21,080 bases of DNA from Planctomycetota bacterium (GTDB taxonomy: Bacteria; Planctomycetota; MHYJ01; JACPRB01). This document shows positions 17,063 through 21,080 of the stretch, piece after piece. The stretch spans positions 1 through 21,080 of the forward strand of contig JAHFOZ010000024.1 of the NCBI GenBank assembly GCA_023261405.1, given 5' to 3'. How positions within the stretch are numbered: the stretch's first letter is position 1; the number at the start of each line of letters is the position of its first letter. A program made the position numbers and the translations under genes. A model generated the notes under the pieces. The model saw only the letters and a program-made list of their open reading frames with translations, searched no databases and was not told the origin of the DNA.

Positions 17063-17085
17063 GGCCTATCCTTGCAGGCCTATCC
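17063..17085. repeat. Short direct repeat upstream of the STN-like gene
   Basis: GGCCTATCC occurs at 17063-17071 and again at 17077-17085, a 14-base period. It sits just upstream of the STN-like start and overlaps the stop of the 93-residue gene. It could be an operator or a chance duplication. Confidence 0.2.
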
Positions 17086-17361
17086 GAACGTGAGGCGCTC
17101 TTCGGCTGGGGTGAGCGGAAGCAGCCTGGTGACCTTTCCCACTTCCCTGGGCGTGAGATCCTCGCGGAGCCACCTGAAGATCAAATCGGCCCTTTCACCG
17201 AGGTCCAGGGGGGCGAACTTCTTTGCGGTCACGTAAACGTGCAGGTAGTCCTTGAAGTCGCTCCGTTCCACGATGGCCCTGGCTCCGTTCCCGAACTCCG
17301 ACCGAAGGCGTCTTTGCAGGACCCTCTCGACTCTCAGTCTCAAATTCTTGCGAGCAACCAT
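17080..17361 (-). CDS. Small protein of unknown function paired with the HEPN gene
   Basis: This encodes a 93-residue soluble protein I do not recognise. Its start overlaps the end of the HEPN gene by 22 bases, and GGAGG (read on the minus strand at 17376-17372) stands 10 bases upstream of the ATG. The composition is basic at the N-terminus (ARKNLRLRVERVLQRRLR), then a likely alpha/beta region with SDFKDYLHVYV, GERADLIFRWLREDL and a C-terminal TRLLPLTPAEERL. The pattern of helix, strand, strand, helix and final strand faintly recalls BolA or KH-like folds, but I would not name it so. There is no nucleotidyltransferase GSxARG motif, so it is not an MNT partner. The tight overlap with a HEPN protein suggests a functional pair, for instance toxin and antitoxin. 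Confidence 0.75.
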   Translation of the reverse strand: MVARKNLRLRVERVLQRRLRSEFGNGARAIVERSDFKDYLHVYVTAKKFAPLDLGERADLIFRWLREDLTPREVGKVTRLLPLTPAEERLTFG

Positions 17362-17771
17362 CGCCGCACCACCTCCATTCTCCGGAGGAACGCCTCCGCG
17401 CCGCGCTGCCCATGCGCCCCGGACTGGTACCTGATGCTAACATCCCAGACGCCTGACAGCAACGCCATGCACTTTTCAGCTTCAGCGCTCGTCCTCGCTT
17501 CAAGTTCCCTCCCCAGATGGGCATCATCAACGAGACGCTCGAGATCGTGGTGCCAGTACTTGGAGGGGAGGACGGAGAGCCCCAATCGAGAGAGGATCGC
17601 GGCTTTGAGCAGGCATTCGATCACATACCCCGCCATGTAGATCGCCCCGCTCCATCGGCCTCCTCGCAGGAGAACGAGGGCGTCCTTAAGCCACTCCTCG
17701 TGCGCCTGGAGGAGCCCGCCTTTCCGGATCGTCTCACGTTCGGCATGCCGTCGTTTCACGGGTGATCTCAT
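17340..17771 (-). CDS. HEPN domain protein
   Basis: This 143-residue all-helical protein carries the HEPN signature: HEEWLKDALVLLRGGRWSGAIYMAGYVIECLLKA (24-57), followed by HHDLERLV (74-81). HEPN proteins are often RNases in toxin-antitoxin and defence systems, with an Rx4-6H motif. Here R114-YQSGA-H120 fits that spacing, but other family members conserve only the RY, so catalysis is uncertain. The ATG at 17771 overlaps the stop of the ERCC4 nuclease gene as ATGA, with no separate ribosome binding site, indicating translational coupling. Its 3' end overlaps the 93-residue gene by 22 bases. Many HEPN proteins pair with a minimal nucleotidyltransferase; none is present here. Confidence 0.87.
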   Translation of the reverse strand: MRSPVKRRHAERETIRKGGLLQAHEEWLKDALVLLRGGRWSGAIYMAGYVIECLLKAAILSRLGLSVLPSKYWHHDLERLVDDAHLGRELEARTSAEAEKCMALLSGVWDVSIRYQSGAHGQRGAEAFLRRMEVVRRWLLARI

Positions 17772-18388
17772 GTCGCGTACCAGACGATCTTCCGGGCGAT
17801 CGTGGGACCGATGCCGGCGACTTCGCGGAGCGCCGCCTCTTCGGCCGAGACAATCGCGCGCACCGTCCCGAAGCGGTCGAGCAGCCGCTCGGCACGGACC
17901 GGCCCCACGCCCGGCAGTCCCTGGAGGATGAAGACCTGGCGCGCGCGCTTCCCGCGGGGCCTCCAGCCCGGCCGGGCCCAGGCGTGCTCCCGCCGGGCCG
18001 CGAACTGACGCGCCGCGCCCAGCACCCATTGGGCCGAGTCCTCCGGCCCCTTGGAGACGATGACGGGGATCCCGAAGACCCCGGAGACGGCGAGGATGGC
18101 CCCCCGATAGGTGGGCCTCGCGAGCGTGGCGTCCTCTCCCTCGATGAGCAGGAGCGGGCGGGGCGCGGCCCGCGCCAGCCTCGACATCTGCCGGAAGAGC
18201 CGGCCGTCGAAGAGGGACATCCGGAAGTCCCAGGCCGACTTCCGTTCCACCAGGAGCGAGCGCTCGACGAGGTAGTCGCCGGCCTTGAGCGCGACGAACT
18301 CGAGGCGCGCACCCGCCGCAGCGAGCTCCCTCGTGATCAGGGAGCCCCGCTCGTGCACATCCACCCGGACCATCGGCCCTTCCGGCAT
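17768..18388 (-). CDS. ERCC4 (XPF-like) nuclease with helix-hairpin-helix domain
   Basis: This 206-residue protein is a compact XPF/Hef-type structure-specific nuclease. The ERCC4 domain (about 7-110) shows VDVHERGS (D10, E13), GDYLVERSLLVERKSAWDF with the catalytic set G37-D38 and E48-R49-K50-x3-D54, then DGRLFRQ and LLLIEG. A tandem helix-hairpin-helix domain (about 157-203) has GLPGVGP and AGIGP turns for binding branched or single-stranded DNA. The helicase part of eukaryotic XPF and archaeal Hef is absent. The start at 18388 is chosen because GGAGGG lies about seven bases upstream and the fold starts at once; an upstream extension of 122 codons is unconserved-looking and crosses the intergenic region and the divergent gene. 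XPF-type nucleases are widespread in archaea and eukaryotes and patchy in bacteria, so transfer is possible. Confidence 0.93.
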   Translation of the reverse strand: MPEGPMVRVDVHERGSLITRELAAAGARLEFVALKAGDYLVERSLLVERKSAWDFRMSLFDGRLFRQMSRLARAAPRPLLLIEGEDATLARPTYRGAILAVSGVFGIPVIVSKGPEDSAQWVLGAARQFAARREHAWARPGWRPRGKRARQVFILQGLPGVGPVRAERLLDRFGTVRAIVSAEEAALREVAGIGPTIARKIVWYAT

Positions 18389-18420
18389 CCTCGCCCTCCG
18401 CCGGGGGAGTGGGGATTCGG

Positions 18421-18467
18421 GGCGAAAACTCGACACGAAATGCGGATGCGCGCGGAAGTTTTCCGCC
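18421..18467. promoter_or_regulatory. Inverted repeats in the ERCC4/beta-propeller divergent region
   Basis: The 109-base divergent gap holds GGCGAAAACT (18421-18430) facing AGTTTTCCGCC (18457-18467), which are complementary except for one extra C. The right arm also forms a perfect local hairpin, GCGGAA (18452-18457), loop GTT, TTCCGC (18461-18466). A shared operator for the two divergent units is plausible. Confidence 0.3.
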
Positions 18468-18485
18468 AGGCCCTCCCCCGGCTCG

Positions 18486-18491
18486 TAGGGT
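18486..18491 (+). promoter_or_regulatory. Possible -10 element for a leaderless beta-propeller mRNA
   Basis: TAGGGT lies six bases before the ATG at 18498 and there is no Shine-Dalgarno beyond GAG directly at the start. The spacing puts the transcription start at or next to the ATG. No strong -35 is visible. Confidence 0.28.
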
Positions 18492-18497
18492 ATTGAG

Positions 18498-19763
18498 ATG
18501 CGGACCCTCACGACCCTCCTCTGCGCCGCGGGCCTCGCGGGCGCGGACGAGTGGCCCCAGTTCCGCGGGCCCACCGGGCTCGGGTACACGACGGAGAAGG
18601 ACCTGCCGCTTACGTGGGGCGGGGAGAAGGCGGAGAACGTCCTCTGGAAGGCGCCGCTCGTGGGCGAGGGGCACGCCAGCCCCATCGTATGGAAGGACCG
18701 GCTCTTCATCAGCACCGTGCGATGGGCGGGCGGGAAGCCGGACAAGGACGTCATCCCGGAGCATCACGTCCTCAGCTACGCGACGGCTGACGGGAAGCTG
18801 CTCTGGGACGCGAAGCTGGACCCCGGCCCCTGGCGCAGGGAGGATTTCCGGAGCGGCCCGGGCGGGGGATACGCCGGGCCCACGCCCGCCACCGACGGGA
18901 AGCTCGTCTTCGTGGCCTTCGGGTCGTCCGTGATGGCCGCTTACGATTTTGAAGGAAAACTCGTCTGGCGGCAGGAGGTCCGGCCCTTCACGTTCGACGT
19001 GACGATCGGGAGCAGCCCGGTCCTCTTCGGCGACACCGTGATCCTCTTCTGCGCGATGGCCAAGGCGGCCGACTCGCGGCTCGTCGCCTTCCGCAAGGCG
19101 GACGGGCAGCCGGCGTGGGAGACGAAGCTGCCGCGCACGGGGTTCGGCCACTCCACGCCCGTCCTCATCGATGTCAAGGGCAAGCCGCAGATGATCGTCG
19201 TGGCGTCCGGCGGGTCGGCCTCGGGGGAGGCGATCCAGAGCTTCGATCCGGCCGATGGGAAGCGGCTCTGGTGGTGCAAGGGCGCGGGCGACGCGTCGTC
19301 GCCGGCGTTCGGGGCCGGCCTCGTGTACGCCGACTCGGGGCGCGGGAGCGACGGGTTCGCCGTGGATCCCGGCGGCGAGGGCGACGTGACGGCGACCCAC
19401 TCCCGCTGGAAGGCCGGGCCGCTCACCGAGAGCATCGCGTCCCCCCTCATCGTGGGCGAGCACCTCTTCCGCCTTCAGAGCTCGGGGAACGTCAAGGTCT
19501 GGAAGATGGCGGACGGCCAGCAGACCGACGTCCAGCGTTTCAAGCTCGGTTCGGGCTGGGCCAGCCCCGTCGCCGACGCCGACGGCCGGATCTACTTCGC
19601 CAGCGGCGGGAAGAGCGTCGTGGTCCAGGCCGGCGCAACGATGAAGGTGCTCGCCGAGAACGACCTGGGCGACGCGAACCACGGCTCGCCCGCGGTCTCG
19701 AGCGGCCGCCTCTACATCGCGGGCCTCAAGAACGTGTACTCGATCGGCAAGGCGTCGAAGTAA
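18498..19763 (+). CDS. Exported PQQ-type beta-propeller protein (WPQFRGP family)
   Basis: This encodes a 421-residue secreted protein. A signal peptide (about 1-16, cleavage near AGA-DEW) leads into W19-PQFRGP25, the hallmark start of PVC beta-propeller proteins resembling PQQ-dependent dehydrogenases and BamB. Repeated blades follow with the pattern of aspartate/glycine turns and tryptophan, for example YATADGKLLWDAKL, YDFEGKLVWRQEV, FRKADGQPAWETKL and FDPADGKRLWW. No heme motif or recognisable PQQ-binding active site is present, so it probably serves as a binding or scaffold propeller rather than a known dehydrogenase. The gene is 24 bases upstream of the thioredoxin-like selenoprotein gene and likely co-transcribed with it. 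The start is fixed by the signal peptide, although no strong ribosome binding site exists. Confidence 0.92.
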   Translation: MRTLTTLLCAAGLAGADEWPQFRGPTGLGYTTEKDLPLTWGGEKAENVLWKAPLVGEGHASPIVWKDRLFISTVRWAGGKPDKDVIPEHHVLSYATADGKLLWDAKLDPGPWRREDFRSGPGGGYAGPTPATDGKLVFVAFGSSVMAAYDFEGKLVWRQEVRPFTFDVTIGSSPVLFGDTVILFCAMAKAADSRLVAFRKADGQPAWETKLPRTGFGHSTPVLIDVKGKPQMIVVASGGSASGEAIQSFDPADGKRLWWCKGAGDASSPAFGAGLVYADSGRGSDGFAVDPGGEGDVTATHSRWKAGPLTESIASPLIVGEHLFRLQSSGNVKVWKMADGQQTDVQRFKLGSGWASPVADADGRIYFASGGKSVVVQAGATMKVLAENDLGDANHGSPAVSSGRLYIAGLKNVYSIGKASK

Positions 19764-19787
19764 TTCCTCGTCAACAGGAGATCCACC

Positions 19788-20906
19788 ATGACGATCGCGC
19801 TCCTGGCGGCGCTCATCTGCGGGCCTGACGGCCTGTCCGAAGAAGACTTCCGGCGGCTTCACGAGCAGCTCAAGCCGCCGACCTCGGAACCCTGGCGCAG
19901 CATCCCCTGGAAGATCTCGCTCGTCGAGGCTCAGAACCAGGCCGCGCGGGAGAAGAAGCCCGTCTTCATCTGGGCTATGGACGGCAACCCGCTGGGCTGC
20001 GGCTGAAACAACGTGATCCTCGACCGTGCGTCGACCTTCAGCGACCCCGAGGTGATCGAACTGCTCAAGTCCCGCTGCGTCAACGTCGCCATCGATCAGT
20101 GGTACCACCGGCGGCAGAAGGACGCCGAGGGGGACTACTACCGGAAGATCGCGGCCCAGGCGCGCGGCAGCGACTGGAACAGCACCACCCAGGGGCTCTA
20201 CCTGGGGACGGCCGACGGGAAGCTGCTGGGCTTCACCAACAACCGTTCGCCCGAGCGCGTGAAGGAGATCCTCAAGAAGGGGCTCGCGGCGTTCCAGCCT
20301 GCCGAGGCGGCGGCGTTGAAGAACGAGAAGCCCGACAAGAACTTCAATTACGCGCCTCCCGAGGGCGGCCTCGTGATCAGCGTGACCTCGAAAGTGCTGG
20401 AGGGGCACGAGAAGTCGTCCGACCCGTCCATCCGCATGTTCCAGGAGTCGATGGGCCGCGACACGCTCTGGGTGCGGAAGGACGAGCATGCGGCGCTCGC
20501 GCGGGGCGAGTTCCCGCAGACCCTCAAGGCCCGGCTGGCGCGCTTCAACCTGTACGACAACACGCGCGGCGAGCCGGCGCCGTGGGAACCGTCCGAGGTG
20601 AAGAAGCTGGAGATCTCGCTGAAGGATGGCGTGGTCACCGGCGCGATCCACCTGGAGAGGGCCGACGGGAAGTGCGGCTACACGGCGGACCTGCGCGGCG
20701 CGGTCGAGTCGAAGGACGGCAAGGTCACGCGGCTGGACCTGGTGGCCCGCGGCACGGCGTGGGGCTGGTCCGGAACCACCGCGGAATCGGCCCCCAAGGG
20801 GAAATTCACGCTTGCGATCGCGTTACGACTCGCGCCGGGCAGCGACGAGGCGGATCGCGTTGCGCCGCAGGGCGCGAAGTCCTGGCTGCCGGACTACCTG
20901 AAGTAG
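19788..20906 (+). CDS. Thioredoxin-like selenoprotein with a Cys-Gly-Sec motif (in-frame UGA)
   Basis: Reading the TGA at 20004-20006 as selenocysteine joins two open segments in one frame into a 372-residue protein with Sec73. The start has AGGAG six bases upstream, and the first residues (MTIALLAALI) look like a short signal sequence. Residues about 45-105 resemble the thioredoxin_7 type: EAQNQAAREKKPVFIWA, the redox motif GC71-G-U73-NN, then FSDPEVIELLKSR and VAIDQW. The next 270 residues include further alpha/beta sequence and a C-terminal part of unknown fold (about 255-372). A SECIS-like hairpin follows the UGA with the same geometry as in fdnG. The alternative, a nonsense-interrupted pseudogene, is less likely because the frame stays intact for 900 bases beyond with normal codon use. 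The function is probably thiol/selenol redox outside the cytoplasm; the substrate is unknown. Confidence 0.82.
20004..20034 (+). promoter_or_regulatory. Candidate SECIS element of the thioredoxin-like gene, with its UGA
   Basis: Counting from U of the UGA as 1, U17 (20020), stem CGAC at 18-21 pairing with GUCG at 27-30, and loop CGUGC with G23 and U24 (20026, 20027) occupy exactly the positions seen in the fdnG element. U17 could instead pair with A31 to extend the stem. The lower stem is weaker than in fdnG. Confidence 0.7.
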
Positions 20907-20946
20907 GCTCCGGACAACCGGGCCCCGGGCTGCTCGTTAGAGTCTT

Positions 20947-21080
20947 GTGAGACGGGTCCTCGGCGCGGCCCTCGCGGCGCTCCTCCTGCCGGCCTGCAAG
21001 AAGGACCCGGTGGCCCCTCCCGTGGCCGAGTGGATCGGGGCCGCCCTCCTCGAGTCGAGCGACGTGGGGAACGCGGTCAC
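20947..21080 (+). CDS. Predicted lipoprotein, N-terminal part only
   Basis: From a GTG at 20947 the frame is open to the window end (44 full codons). It encodes a typical lipoprotein signal: two arginines, an alanine/leucine core and the lipobox LPAC followed by KKD, so the mature protein would be lipid-anchored. The remaining residues (PVAPPVAEWIGAALLESSDVGNAV) identify no family. It begins 40 bases after the selenoprotein gene on the same strand. There is no clear ribosome binding site; TAGAGT at 20938-20943 is close to the start. The protein continues beyond the window. Confidence 0.6.
   Translation, partial: MRRVLGAALAALLLPACKKDPVAPPVAEWIGAALLESSDVGNAV

Noticed and set aside
18389..18754. 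N-terminal extension of the ERCC4 nuclease by 122 codons
   Set aside because: It crosses the divergent promoter and the start of the beta-propeller gene, and the internal ATG at 18388 has a strong ribosome binding site.

Overview
This is a GC-rich (roughly 70%), densely coded bacterial stretch. It most resembles a planctomycete or a related member of the PVC superphylum, possibly an acidobacterium. The pointers are families typical of those groups: a PSD1/DUF1549/DUF1553 cytochrome protein coupled to a DUF1501 protein, a PVC-type heme-binding CxxCH protein, a WPQFRGP beta-propeller protein and a secretin-N (STN)-like protein. No CRISPR array, insertion sequence, tRNA or rRNA was seen.

Layout. 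Positions 1-1829 hold a Gfo/Idh/MocA oxidoreductase (+) with a recognisable promoter, a leader with two hairpins and a likely terminator, followed by about 500 bases with a coding-like but unassignable signal. Positions 1830-7139 run on the minus strand: the 94-codon 3' remnant of an enolase-superfamily dehydratase, PSD1 cytochrome protein, DUF1501 protein and FAD monooxygenase. A lipoprotein cysteine hydrolase (+, 7244-8128) converges on the PVC heme protein (-, 8133-10835). Positions 10888-16111 (-) are a respiratory formate dehydrogenase operon, fdnG -> fused fdnH-fdnI -> fdhE, with overlapping gene junctions. Positions 16177-18388 (-) hold ERCC4 nuclease -> HEPN protein -> 93-residue unknown protein, three genes that overlap one another, then the STN-like protein. 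Positions 18498-21080 (+) hold the beta-propeller protein, a thioredoxin-like protein and the start of a lipoprotein.

Selenocysteine is the main theme. The formate dehydrogenase alpha gene is interrupted by an in-frame UGA at the known Sec position, followed by a clear bacterial SECIS hairpin. The thioredoxin-like gene at 19788-20906 is also interrupted by a single in-frame UGA, giving a Cys-Gly-Sec motif. It carries a hairpin whose three SelB-contact bases and loop geometry match the fdnG element position for position. I read both as selenoprotein genes. No selA, selB, selC or selD lies in the window.

Working together: the formate dehydrogenase should oxidise periplasmic formate and pass electrons through its iron-sulfur clusters and two b hemes to quinone; FdhE assists its assembly. 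Its beta and gamma subunits are one polypeptide, which is unusual and raises a question about Tat-dependent assembly. The secreted cytochrome, beta-propeller and DUF1501 proteins belong to the poorly characterised extracytoplasmic set of PVC bacteria. The ERCC4-HEPN-93 aa cluster is the best candidate for an undescribed small nucleic-acid-directed module.
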